Shown piece by piece: positions 1 to 6,361 of a DNA stretch of 7,705 nt. The stretch spans positions 1 through 7,705 of the forward strand of contig JADZAO010000094.1 in assembly GCA_020852535.1 (NCBI GenBank). The letters are read 5' to 3'. Every line of letters begins with the position of its first letter. Within the stretch, counting starts at the first letter, position 1. Source of the DNA: Paracoccaceae bacterium. GTDB taxonomy: Bacteria > Pseudomonadota > Alphaproteobacteria > Rhodobacterales > Rhodobacteraceae. The notes below the pieces were generated by a model. That model did no database searches. It was given only the letters and a program-made list of their open reading frames with translations, and was not told where the DNA came from. A program made the position numbers and the translations under genes.

Positions 1-151
1 CGTCGTTAGAGTCTGTTCACCAACCTCTGCTGGTTTATCGCTGAGGGCAACATCAGTGCTCGCTGCTTTACGATAGCTACAAGCTTACTACGCTCTTTTT
101 ATTCTATTCCGACCTAAGTGGTTTTAGGTTGGTTCGAATGCCTGCAAGGTG

Positions 152-200
152 GGTTCCTTAGGGGCGAGGGGCATAAGACGCACTTGTAACAGCGGGAACC
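152..200 (+). repeat. Long-range inverted repeat in the accD leader
   Basis: GGTTCC at 152-157 pairs exactly with GGAACC at 195-200. Inside it, CTTA at 157-160 can pair with TAAG at 174-177, around a G-rich loop holding two GGGGC repeats. It may be a folded leader RNA 90-140 bases ahead of accD. The 37-base separation of the outer arms makes chance a real alternative. Confidence 0.25.
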
Positions 201-242
201 TGCGGGCCGCTCAGACGATTGCATTTTGTCCACCGCCGGACT

Positions 243-263
243 ATCTGTCCACTCGTAACAGAT
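243..263 (+). repeat. Hairpin just upstream of accD
   Basis: ATCTGT (243-248) and ACAGAT (258-263) form a perfect 6-bp stem with a 9-base loop, ending 27 bases before the accD start. No T-run follows, so it is not a terminator. If transcribed it would sit in the accD 5' UTR; it could equally be an operator half-site pair. Confidence 0.3.
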
Positions 264-290
264 CGTCATGACCGAAGGGCAGCGCCTGCG

Positions 291-1184
291 ATGAACTGGA
301 TTTCTAACTATGTCCGCCCGAAGATCAACTCGCTCTTCTCTCGCCGCGAAGTGCCTGACAACCTGTGGGTCAAGTGCCCCGAATGCGGGACTATGCTGTT
401 TCATCGTGAATTGCAGGCCAATTTGAATGTCTGCATTCATTGCGAACATCATATGGCAATTAGTCCGCGAGACCGCTTTGGTGCGCTGTTTGATGATGGC
501 AGATTTACTGAACTAAGGGTGCCCGATGCACTGCTCGATCCGTTGCACTTTCGCGACCAGAAGAAATATCCCGATCGTCTGAAGGCTGCACAGAAAGCCA
601 CGGGCGAGCGTGATGCGATGTTGGTTGTCGAGGGCGAGATTTCTCGCACGCCGATCGTCGCTGTGGCGCAAGATTTCAGCTTTATGGCGGGATCAATGGG
701 TATGTATGTTGGGAATGCCATACTGGCTGCCGCTACATATGCTGTCGAGATGAAGCGTCCGCTCGTTTTGTTCTCCGCTGCTGGCGGGGCGCGGATGCAG
801 GAGGGGATTCTCTCGCTGATGCAGATGCCCCGCACCACTGTTGCTGTCCAGATGTTGCGCGAGGCTGGCTTGCCTTATATAGTCGTGCTTACTCATCCGA
901 CCACGGGCGGCGTGACGGCCTCATACGCGATGCTCGGCGATGTGCAAATTTCTGAACCTAATGCGCTTATATGTTTTGCCGGTCCCCGCGTGATTGAACA
1001 GACCATCCGTGAAAAGTTGCCTGAAGGATTCCAACGGGCGGAATATCTGCTCGACCACGGGATGCTCGACCGCGTGACGCATAGGAAAGAATTACGGGAA
1101 GAACTGGTCATCATCATTCGCATGCTGATGGGCCTGCCGCCTGCCATTAAAGGCGAGCTGACCTTGCAAACTTTCGAAGCCTGA
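291..1184 (+). CDS. accD: Acetyl-CoA carboxylase carboxyltransferase beta subunit
   Basis: With AccA this subunit moves the carboxyl group from carboxybiotin-BCCP to acetyl-CoA, giving malonyl-CoA for fatty acid synthesis in the cytoplasm. The 297-residue protein begins MNWISNYVRPKI. A complete four-cysteine zinc ribbon is visible (C29-x2-C32-x15-C48-x2-C51). The crotonase-like core follows, including SAAGGARMQEGILSLMQM and THPTTGGVTASYAMLGD, then FAGPRVIEQTIREKLPEGFQ, all AccD hallmarks. I chose the ATG at 291 rather than the in-frame ATG at 219 because AccD proteins begin at MNW; GAAGGG lies 11 bases upstream as a weak ribosome site. Length is normal. folC follows after one base, so the two are surely cotranscribed. 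Confidence 0.97.
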   Translation: MNWISNYVRPKINSLFSRREVPDNLWVKCPECGTMLFHRELQANLNVCIHCEHHMAISPRDRFGALFDDGRFTELRVPDALLDPLHFRDQKKYPDRLKAAQKATGERDAMLVVEGEISRTPIVAVAQDFSFMAGSMGMYVGNAILAAATYAVEMKRPLVLFSAAGGARMQEGILSLMQMPRTTVAVQMLREAGLPYIVVLTHPTTGGVTASYAMLGDVQISEPNALICFAGPRVIEQTIREKLPEGFQRAEYLLDHGMLDRVTHRKELREELVIIIRMLMGLPPAIKGELTLQTFEA

Positions 1185-1185
1185 C

Positions 1186-2460
1186 GTGGCTACCAGCTGC
1201 GGATCTGATGCCGTTCTTGAGCGGATGATGACCCTGCACCCTAAGGTTATTGACCTGACACTTGATCGCGTTCATCGCTTGCTTGGACTGCTCGGAAATC
1301 CAGAACGCGTTATTCCGCCGGTGATCCATATTGCGGGGACGAATGGCAAGGGTAGTACGCAGGCGATGATCCGTGCGGGGCTGGAAGCAGGCGGTGACTG
1401 CGTTCACGCTTATACCTCACCACATCTGGCGCGGTTTCATGAGCGTATTCGGCTTGCAGGTGAGCTGATTTCCGAGCCTGCGCTGACGGCATTGCTTGAC
1501 GAATGTGTCGCAAAGAATGGTGTCGATGAGATTACCTTCTTCGAGATTACCACCTGTGCAGCCTTCCTTGCCTTTGCCCGTACACCTGCGGACTGGACTT
1601 TGCTGGAAGTAGGTCTTGGCGGGCGGCTTGATGCTACAAATGTTATTAAACCCGCGTTGTCTATCATTACTCCCGTCAGCTTAGACCATCAGGCTTTTCT
1701 GGGTGATACGATCGGCGCAATTGCGGGAGAAAAAGCCGGAATTATCAAACGTGGTGTGCCTTGTATTGTGGGTCCCCAGTCCGAGGAAGGTCTGGCTGTG
1801 ATCGAAGCACGGGCGGAACGTCTGGGTTCGCCACTTCTTGTTTTTGGTCAGCACTGGCATGTCTGGGAAGAAAATGAGCGGTTGCTCTATCAAGATGAGA
1901 ATTGTCTGTTGGATTTGCCTTTGCCAAACCTAGTTGGCATACACCAGATCCAAAATGCCGGTGCCGCGATTGCCGCTCTGCGTTTTTTGGGACGTGACGA
2001 GGCGGCGATCGAGGCTGCTGTAACTCGCGCCGAATGGCCCGCTCGCATGCAGCGTTTGCGCCGTGGCTCGCTGGTTGATCTCGTTCCGTCATTTGAGTTG
2101 TGGCTGGATGGCGGACATAATCCTGCAGGGGGTGAGGCGGTTGCTGCCACGCTGGCACGTATGCCAAAACGCAAGACGTATTTGGTTTGCGGCATGCTGA
2201 ACACCAAAGATGTGAGGGGCTACATGGCCCCGCTCGCTCCGTACGTGACGCGGCTGCATGCGGTGACTATTCCGGGCGAAAAAAATACTTTGCCTGCCGA
2301 AACTACCGCCGATGCTGCTCGTGCGGCAGGGATCGAGGCTACGACCGCCGGATCGGTGGTCGAGGCGCTTGTCGCTATTGCGGTACAAAGCCCTGCGGCT
2401 CGTGTGCTGATCTGCGGTTCGCTCTATCTAGCAGGAGCGATCTTGCGCGAGAATGGGTGA
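1186..2460 (+). CDS. folC: Bifunctional folylpolyglutamate synthase / dihydrofolate synthase
   Basis: FolC adds L-glutamate to dihydropteroate to make dihydrofolate, and further glutamates to reduced folates, using ATP in the cytoplasm. The 424-residue protein shows the Mur-ligase-like P-loop HIAGTNGKGST (48-58), YTSPH (76-80), EVGLGGRLDATN (141-152), the second signature HQAFLGDTIGAIAGEKAG (168-185) and, in the C-terminal domain, DGGHNP (308-313) and GSLYLAG (411-417). The start is GTG at 1186, one base after the accD stop, with no clear Shine-Dalgarno site, which suggests coupling to accD. An internal ATG at 1225 (MMTLHPKVIDL) is an alternative start that would lose only 13 residues and no motif. 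A weak terminator follows directly. Confidence 0.96.
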   Translation: MATSCGSDAVLERMMTLHPKVIDLTLDRVHRLLGLLGNPERVIPPVIHIAGTNGKGSTQAMIRAGLEAGGDCVHAYTSPHLARFHERIRLAGELISEPALTALLDECVAKNGVDEITFFEITTCAAFLAFARTPADWTLLEVGLGGRLDATNVIKPALSIITPVSLDHQAFLGDTIGAIAGEKAGIIKRGVPCIVGPQSEEGLAVIEARAERLGSPLLVFGQHWHVWEENERLLYQDENCLLDLPLPNLVGIHQIQNAGAAIAALRFLGRDEAAIEAAVTRAEWPARMQRLRRGSLVDLVPSFELWLDGGHNPAGGEAVAATLARMPKRKTYLVCGMLNTKDVRGYMAPLAPYVTRLHAVTIPGEKNTLPAETTADAARAAGIEATTAGSVVEALVAIAVQSPAARVLICGSLYLAGAILRENG

Positions 2461-2464
2461 TCGT

Positions 2465-2485
2465 CGCTAATTGATTCAGCGTTTT
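2465..2485 (+). terminator. Possible weak terminator of accD-folC
   Basis: CGCT (2465-2468) pairs with AGCG (2478-2481), AA/TT pairs can extend the stem with one bulge, and TTTT follows at 2482-2485. It starts five bases after the folC stop. Stem and T-run are short, so efficiency is doubtful. Confidence 0.35.
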
Positions 2486-2589
2486 CAAACAATTTTTATA
2501 ATAGAAATTGGTGCTAGTGTTCCCAAGTGCTTTAGGTAGTGACGGTTCTGACTTTGCGTCTATTTTTTAGGTTTTAAATTTGATCCGGA

Positions 2590-2611
2590 ATGAACAAACA
2601 ATTGTGTTCAT
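2590..2611. repeat. 22-base dyad, perfect 7-bp arms
   Basis: ATGAACA (2590-2596) and TGTTCAT (2605-2611) are exact reverse complements around AACAATTG, which itself contributes to the palindrome ACAATTGT. No T-run follows on either strand, so a terminator is unlikely. The symmetric layout resembles an operator for a dimeric regulator, but no gene start lies close by. It could also be a hairpin in a transcript. Confidence 0.4.
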
Positions 2612-2697
2612 GTGGTTGGAGAGAAGCCTGAGCTCTAGTTCTTGTCCCTGTGTGTTCTTTTGACTTCTATCTTTGATAAGCGATGCGGTTTTTTAGC

Positions 2698-2728
2698 TTG
2701 CTTTGACGGGTGTTGCTTTGATCGGGTG
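2698..2728 (+). repeat. Imperfect tandem repeat, two 15/16-base units
   Basis: TTGCTTTGACGGGTG (2698-2712) is followed at once by TTGCTTTGATCGGGTG (2713-2728). The copies differ only by one inserted base. This looks like a local slippage duplication and is easily tolerated because the region is non-coding. Confidence 0.6.
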
Positions 2729-2778
2729 CTGCTGATGTATTCCAAATGTGAACTATTAGCTATTGGTTTTGTCTGATC

Positions 2779-2799
2779 GCCTGTAGACTTTTGACAGGC
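2779..2799. repeat. Hairpin, 6-bp stem
   Basis: GCCTGT (2779-2784) pairs with ACAGGC (2794-2799) around a 9-base loop. A TTGACA (2791-2796) overlaps the right arm, but no -10 box lies at the proper distance. Twenty bases on, GATCA-TTT-TGATC (2819-2831) forms another small hairpin. Function unknown. Confidence 0.3.
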
Positions 2800-2820
2800 A
2801 GGAACTTTTGTGGGCGGTGA

Positions 2821-2976
2821 TCATTTTGATCGTCCGTCCATATATTTCTCGTTTAGTTTGTCAGGTTTGAGGGGGAGGTCCTAGTGCGCAAGATCAATTC
2901 GCACCATTAGAAGCGTCGAGTGTTTGTCGTCGATTATCAGTCCGTTGCAACCGAAGATCACCGCGAGAGGCGTCAT
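2821..2976 (-). pseudogene. Remnant of a HAD-superfamily hydrolase (N-terminus)
   Basis: The ATG at 2976-2974 overlaps the rsmD stop (ATGA), the usual sign of a coupled next gene. It reads 31 residues, MTPLAVIFGCNGLIIDDKHS and on to RIDLAH, then TAG (2883-2881). HAD phosphatases start with hhhFDxDGxLxDS; here the nucleophile Asp is Gly9 (GGT versus GAT) and the acid/base Asp is Asn11 (AAC versus GAC), each explained by one transition. Beyond the TAG the same frame continues DLPLKPDKLNEKYMDGRSK to a TGA at 2821, which still reads like the cap-region start of such an enzyme. The match to the family is from memory. A very short real protein is the alternative, but without the aspartates it could not be a HAD enzyme. 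Confidence 0.6.
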
Positions 2977-3536
2977 TTTGTCATACAAAGCAGCGTCACA
3001 TACGTGTCGCCATAGCGGCGCTGGTCGACCGTGTCGAAGCCTGCGGGCGGTAGGGGAGGCACGCCTTCCTCCCAGACTATTAATGCATCTGGAGCAAGCC
3101 AACCGTTTGCCAGCAATGAGGGGAGGGTCGCTTCTCCTAATGCTTTACCATAGGGCGGATCGAGGAAAACCAGACCAAAGCGGTCACCCTTGTTTGCTCC
3201 CATCTTGGTGGCATCGCGTCGCCAGAGGTTGGTGACGTTCATTGTCCGAGTCAGTTCGATGTTGCGCCGCAGCAGAGCGCAGGCGGCGGTGCCGCTATCG
3301 ACGAAGGTGGTCTGTGTCGCTCCGCGTGACAGGGCTTCCAGTCCCAGAGCACCTGTACCCGCGAAAAGATCAAGAACGTGCGCTCCCGTGATTGGGTCGC
3401 CGTGGCCGCCGTTGATGAGCAGGTTGAAAATTGATTCTCGTACGCGGTCGGATGTGGGCCGTAAATGTGCCTTTGGATCGCCTGCGCCTAAGGGGGCAAG
3501 GTGCAATCCGCGAAATCGGCCGCCTATAATCCGCAT
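2973..3536 (-). CDS. rsmD: 16S rRNA (guanine(966)-N(2))-methyltransferase
   Basis: RsmD methylates N2 of G966 in 16S rRNA, using S-adenosylmethionine, during 30S subunit assembly. The 187-residue protein has the diagnostic start MRIIGGRFRG, the conserved RPTSDRVRESIFNLL (27-41), SAM-binding motif I VLDLFAGTGALGLEALSRG (54-72), the acidic residue ending strand 2 (D80) and the catalytic motif IV LDPPYGK (125-131). Length is normal. The flavoprotein gene stops one base upstream (TAAaATG), so rsmD is the second gene of that transcript. Its own stop overlaps the ATG of the HAD remnant. Confidence 0.95.
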   Translation of the reverse strand: MRIIGGRFRGLHLAPLGAGDPKAHLRPTSDRVRESIFNLLINGGHGDPITGAHVLDLFAGTGALGLEALSRGATQTTFVDSGTAACALLRRNIELTRTMNVTNLWRRDATKMGANKGDRFGLVFLDPPYGKALGEATLPSLLANGWLAPDALIVWEEGVPPLPPAGFDTVDQRRYGDTYVTLLCMTK

Positions 3537-3537
3537 T

Positions 3538-4743
3538 TTATCTCAGTAGCGTCTTAAGGCTGGTTGTTGGATCGCTGATTGCGACAGGATCAAGGCTGCA
3601 TCCTTGTTCTATTAATCGCTTGCCAACCATATAGGCGCGGCTGTCGTTGATGGCATCGACTGCGAGCAGTGTTTTGCCACGGAAATACCAAAAGGAGAGG
3701 GCATTTTCTTCAGGGCCACGTGTGACGATGAGGTCGTATCCGGTGTTTAGCCCTGCGATTTGCAGTTTGGTGTCATATTGGTCCGACCAGAACCATGGCT
3801 GTGCTACATAAGGGGTGTTCATACCGATAATGTTTGCCGCCACGGTTTCAGCCTGATCAATGGCATTGCCTACGGACTCTAGTCGTAAGCGTCCTCCCTG
3901 CCACGGGAAAGAGGCGCAGTCCCCTGCTGCCCAGACATGCGGGGCTGAGGTTCGGCCCATATCATCGGTGCGGATGCCGTTTTCCAGTACGATTCCTGCA
4001 GCCTCTGCCAGACCTGTTGCGGGCAGGATGCCTAGGCCTGTGATGATGAAGTCGGCGGGCAACTCGCGGCCATCGGCCAGACGCACGCCCCACACGTGTT
4101 TTTCGCCGAGAAGGCGGTCCAGACTGGTTGATTCCATGATCTTCACACCATGCTCTTTATGCAAGGCACGGAAATAGTCTGAGGTTTCGCGAGCTGCTAC
4201 GCGTTGTAGGATGCGTGGTGCCATTTCTAGAACTGTTACATCGAGCCCAAGATTGGCACCAACCGCTGCTGCTTCGAGTCCGATGTAACCGCCGCCGACG
4301 ATCACTAGCTTGCGACCCGCTACGAATTCGGACCGCATCGCATCGACATATGCCAAGGTGCGGATGGTATAAGTGCCGTCGAGGTCGCCGCCTACAGCAG
4401 CGGGCAGGCGGCGCGGGATTGACCCAGTGGCTAGCACTAGATCGTCATAGGCTAGATATTCGTCGCCGAGGGTGATCGTCTGAGCTGCGGTATCGATGGC
4501 GGTGACGGGCATACCTAAATGTAGAGTAATAGATTGGTCAGCGTAGAAATCAGGCGAGCGGAGTAAAAGGCGTTCTTGGTCCATCTCACCAAGCAGATAG
4601 GCTTTCGACAACGGCGGACGCTGGTAGGGCAGAGCAGATTCTTCGCCGATTATGGTGATCTGGCCGTTGAAGCCGAGCGCTCGCAGCTTGGCCGCACAGG
4701 CCGCTCCGGCCTGACCTGCCCCGATGATTACGACATGCGCCAT
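3538..4743 (-). CDS. FAD-dependent NAD(P)H:ferredoxin/rubredoxin reductase-like protein
   Basis: This belongs to the family of putidaredoxin reductase and BphA4-type reductases, which pass electrons from NADH through FAD to a small iron-sulfur protein. In 401 residues one sees the N-terminal FAD fold GAGQAG (8-13), PYQRPPLSKAYL (39-50), a second Rossmann motif GGGYIGLEAA (150-159) with E173 placed as in NADH-preferring members, the FAD motif WAAGDCA (271-277), and the C-terminal reductase domain with WFWSDQYDTKLQIAG (317-331). There is no CxxC, so it is not a thioredoxin reductase. It is divergent from the peroxiredoxin gene and leads into rsmD. No ferredoxin gene is present in the window, so the true partner is unknown. 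Cytoplasmic. Confidence 0.9.
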   Translation of the reverse strand: MAHVVIIGAGQAGAACAAKLRALGFNGQITIIGEESALPYQRPPLSKAYLLGEMDQERLLLRSPDFYADQSITLHLGMPVTAIDTAAQTITLGDEYLAYDDLVLATGSIPRRLPAAVGGDLDGTYTIRTLAYVDAMRSEFVAGRKLVIVGGGYIGLEAAAVGANLGLDVTVLEMAPRILQRVAARETSDYFRALHKEHGVKIMESTSLDRLLGEKHVWGVRLADGRELPADFIITGLGILPATGLAEAAGIVLENGIRTDDMGRTSAPHVWAAGDCASFPWQGGRLRLESVGNAIDQAETVAANIIGMNTPYVAQPWFWSDQYDTKLQIAGLNTGYDLIVTRGPEENALSFWYFRGKTLLAVDAINDSRAYMVGKRLIEQGCSLDPVAISDPTTSLKTLLR

Positions 4744-4753
4744 GCGTCTTTCT

Positions 4754-4769
4754 CAGTCTCTTAAGACTG
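4754..4769. promoter_or_regulatory. 16-bp dyad between reductase and peroxiredoxin genes
   Basis: CAGTCT (4754-4759) and AGACTG (4764-4769) are exact reverse complements around CTTA; the centre CTTAAG is itself palindromic. It is centred near -53 relative to the start site predicted for the peroxiredoxin, an activator-like position. For the reductase it lies in the 5' UTR, touching the GAGAAAG ribosome site (4748-4754). It could be a binding site for a redox regulator or a translation-affecting hairpin. The regulator cannot be named from sequence. Confidence 0.45.
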
Positions 4770-4788
4770 GCCTTCTTTGGGGGCGGAT

Positions 4789-4816
4789 CTTATATCCTGT
4801 GGTATAATAAATGCAA
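4789..4816 (-). promoter_or_regulatory. Candidate promoter for the reductase-rsmD transcript
   Basis: On the minus strand TATAAG (4794-4789) lies 16 bases after TTGCAT (4816-4811). The -10 matches five of six consensus bases, the -35 only three. The start would fall near 4782, giving a UTR of about 39 bases containing the dyad. It overlaps the opposing peroxiredoxin promoter, so the two would compete for polymerase. Confidence 0.35.
4800..4808 (+). promoter_or_regulatory. Extended -10 promoter of the peroxiredoxin gene
   Basis: TGGTATAAT is a perfect extended -10 element (TGn plus TATAAT). No good -35 lies 16-18 bases upstream (the DNA there is G-rich), as is common for extended -10 promoters. 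Transcription would begin near 4815, about 20 bases before the ATG at 4835, and after the alternative ATG at 4811; this helps to fix the start codon. Confidence 0.6.
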
Positions 4817-4834
4817 CGAGAAGAGGGACAAAGA

Positions 4835-5323
4835 ATGACGATTTCCGTGGGAGAGAAGTTCCCCGAAGCTATATTTTTGAAGCGTGAAGACGGTAATGTC
4901 TCGTCTGTGTTGCTTGGTGATAAGCTCAAGGGCCGTAAGGTCGTGATCTTCGGCCTGCCGGGGGCGTTTACCGACACTTGTTCAAGCATCCACTTGCCGA
5001 GTTTTATGCGGACGCGTGAGCGGTTTGTAGCCAAGGGCGTGGATGAGATTATTTGTGTTTCGGTTAATGACCCTTGGGTGATGGAGGCTTGGGATGCGGC
5101 GACCGGTGCAGGAAAGGCGGGGGTGACGCTGTTGGCGGATGCTGATGCCAGCTTTACCAAAGCTATTGGCATGGTGTTTTCTGCGGGTGTCGTGGGGCTT
5201 TGGGATCGTTCCATGCGTTATGCAATTTATGCAGAAGATGGTGTGGTCAAGGTGTTAAACACCGAAGAAAAGCCGGGTGTCTGCGAACTCTCGGTGGGTG
5301 AGGCGCTGCTAAAAAAGATCTGA
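4835..5323 (+). CDS. Peroxiredoxin, Prx5 (atypical 2-Cys, AhpC/TSA-Redoxin) family
   Basis: It reduces hydrogen peroxide and organic peroxides in the cytoplasm. The 162-residue protein carries the catalytic motif LPGAFTDTCS (41-50) with peroxidatic Cys49. Cys74 (ICVSVNDPW) and Cys150 (PGVCELS) fall close to Cys72 and Cys151 of human PRDX5, where Cys151 is the resolving cysteine; by analogy Cys150 is the likely partner. R125 and R128 (DRSMRYAIY) cover the conserved arginine site. I start at ATG 4835, preceded by AGAGGGA at good spacing, because the upstream in-frame ATG at 4811 lies at or before the predicted transcript start. The divergent reductase could supply electrons, but usual donors (glutathione/glutaredoxin, thioredoxin) are not encoded here. 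Confidence 0.93.
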   Translation: MTISVGEKFPEAIFLKREDGNVSSVLLGDKLKGRKVVIFGLPGAFTDTCSSIHLPSFMRTRERFVAKGVDEIICVSVNDPWVMEAWDAATGAGKAGVTLLADADASFTKAIGMVFSAGVVGLWDRSMRYAIYAEDGVVKVLNTEEKPGVCELSVGEALLKKI

Positions 5324-5365
5324 GCGCAGGGAGAATTTTTGGTGTAAATTCGGGCGCTTTTCTTT
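5323..5365 (+). terminator. Rho-independent terminator of the peroxiredoxin gene
   Basis: Two nested perfect stems are visible: AGCGC (5323-5327) with GCGCT (5354-5358), and GAATTT (5333-5338) with AAATTC (5346-5351), separated by a small internal loop and followed by TTTTCTTT (5358-5365). The outer arm begins at the last base of the TGA stop. Confidence 0.75.
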
Positions 5366-5520
5366 GGAGAAGGTGTTTTTCTTGAAGCGGATAAGGCCCA
5401 TCCCATTTGCGGCTGCCGGTCTTTGGATGGAAGATTTTAGAAGGCGTCCTATTTAGCGGTGTCGATCTTGGCGAGGCTTTTGTGCAGAGTAGGGTTAGTC
5501 GTGTTGTTCGTGTTTTTACC

Positions 5521-5538
5521 AAAAAAGCTGTGGGCTTT
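5521..5538 (-). terminator. Probable terminator of the ridA-phosphodiesterase transcript
   Basis: On the minus strand AAAGC (5538-5534), loop CCACA and GCTTT (5528-5524) form a 5-bp stem running into a six-T tract (5526-5521). It lies about 50 bases past the phosphodiesterase stop. The stem is short and A/T-heavy, so strength is uncertain. The rest of 5366-5590 shows no recognisable gene on either strand. Confidence 0.45.
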
Positions 5539-5590
5539 CGTTCTTGAGGATATTTTAGACAATAGAACACTGGAGCTTATGCGTGGTGCA

Positions 5591-6361
5591 TCAAGCGGGG
5601 ATAGCGGCGGGGTAGCCCTCGAAGGTGATATTTTGTGCGATGCGGCGTGCTGCTGCCTCGGCCTTGGGAGATTTGATGGTCCAGCAGAGGATGGCGGCGC
5701 CATGGGCTGCGAGTTCGGCTACGCGGGGGCGGGATAGATCGGACGCTTCGTGGCTTATGAAGGAGGCTTTGACGTGGTCGTAGTCGGGGATGGAGCGTAG
5801 TCGGTCGCAGACATCTGGCGGTAGCAGGGTCCAATCGTCGCGGTTATAGGCTGAGGTGGTGATGCCACGCGGGATATGCGGGGCGAGGTGGGCTAGTTGG
5901 GCGAGGCAATGTGGATTGAAGGACATCAGCGCCACGGGGCCGTCATAGCTTTGAAGGGCTTTGATTGTGGCGGTTTCGAGCCTACCGTCGGTTTGCTCCA
6001 TCCGTAGGGTTTGGTCTTTTAGTTCCACTAGCAGTGGCACGCGGCCTGCGATCAGGCTCAGGATTTCGGCGAAGGTGGGGATGTTTTCGCTGCTAGCATT
6101 TAAAAGAGTTCTGTCGAGTTCGGTTGTGTTGAGGTCGCGTAGTCGACCCGTGCGCGAGGTGATGCGCTCGAGCGTTTCGTCGTGGAACACCATTGCCACG
6201 CCATCGCGAGAGAGTTGTAGGTCGATTTCGATGCCATAGCCTGCCGCAATTGCTGCCTTGACGGCGGCGCGGCTATTTTCAGGTCGGCCCACTGTGACAT
6301 CGTGATAGGCGCGATGGGCGATGGGCGTAGTTAAGAAAGCGGCAGGCAGCGGCACGCGCAT
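5591..6361 (-). CDS. Glycerophosphodiester phosphodiesterase (GDPD family)
   Basis: It hydrolyses glycerophosphodiesters (deacylated phospholipids) to glycerol-3-phosphate and an alcohol. The 256-residue protein has the full GDPD pattern: AHR with H16-R17, PENS (27-30), metal ligands E45 and D47 in EIDLQLSRDG (45-54), VFHDETLERIT (58-68) with H60-D61, LVELKD (111-116) with E113, and C-terminal CWTIKS (226-231) with W227. There is no signal peptide, so it is cytoplasmic and of UgpQ type. The ATG overlaps the ridA-like stop by one base (TAATG), so translation is probably coupled. Near its own stop TGATG a second ATG opens only four codons, which I regard as chance. Confidence 0.93.
   Translation of the reverse strand: MRVPLPAAFLTTPIAHRAYHDVTVGRPENSRAAVKAAIAAGYGIEIDLQLSRDGVAMVFHDETLERITSRTGRLRDLNTTELDRTLLNASSENIPTFAEILSLIAGRVPLLVELKDQTLRMEQTDGRLETATIKALQSYDGPVALMSFNPHCLAQLAHLAPHIPRGITTSAYNRDDWTLLPPDVCDRLRSIPDYDHVKASFISHEASDLSRPRVAELAAHGAAILCWTIKSPKAEAAARRIAQNITFEGYPAAIPA

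Larger units (their letters stand above)
1..290. other. Non-coding leader upstream of accD
   Basis: No convincing gene is visible here. One plus-strand frame is open from the window edge to a TAG near base 77 (about 25 codons) and could be the tail of an upstream gene, but I do not recognise it. The stretch contains small inverted repeats (112-117 with 124-129, 152-157 with 195-200, 243-248 with 258-263). An 8-codon reading frame (268-294) starts with ATG and ends in a TGA that overlaps the accD ATG; it could be a leader peptide or chance. No good sigma70 promoter stands out. Confidence 0.5.
2461..2820. other. Intergenic stretch, AT-richer than the flanking genes
   Basis: No intact gene is visible. 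It holds the possible folC terminator, an imperfect AT-rich inverted repeat (2490-2495 with 2505-2510) enclosing a TATAAT at 2497-2502, a 22-base dyad, a tandem repeat and a hairpin (listed separately). The minus-strand frame of the neighbouring HAD remnant stays open from 2820 down to a TAG at 2635-2637, though without a start codon, so part of this DNA may be the decayed body of that gene. Confidence 0.45.

Noticed and set aside
131..139. GGTTCGAAT, like a tRNA T-loop
   Set aside because: The flanking bases do not form a T-stem and no anticodon or acceptor arms are present.
219..290. In-frame ATG extension of accD by 24 residues
   Set aside because: AccD proteins begin at MNW; the extension has no family match or ribosome site.
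114..452. Minus-strand 112-codon frame at the accD start
   Set aside because: Mostly antisense to accD with no recognisable protein character.
2471..2502. TTGATT and TATAAT as a promoter
   Set aside because: Spacing is 20 bases, the boxes lie in AT-rich DNA, and no gene follows.
2590..2631. 13-codon ATG frame (MNKQLCSCGWREA)
   Set aside because: No convincing ribosome site, and it lies on the dyad.
4811..4834. Upstream ATG for the peroxiredoxin
   Set aside because: It lies at or before the predicted transcript start; the ribosome site AGAGGGA serves the ATG at 4835.
5247..5570. Minus-strand 107-codon frame after the phosphodiesterase
   Set aside because: It overlaps the peroxiredoxin 3' end and its terminator and matches nothing I know.
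5459..5737. Plus-strand 92-codon frame with a hydrophobic N-terminus
   Set aside because: Half is antisense to the phosphodiesterase gene; its GTG start lacks a good ribosome site and the sequence looks like a chance frame.
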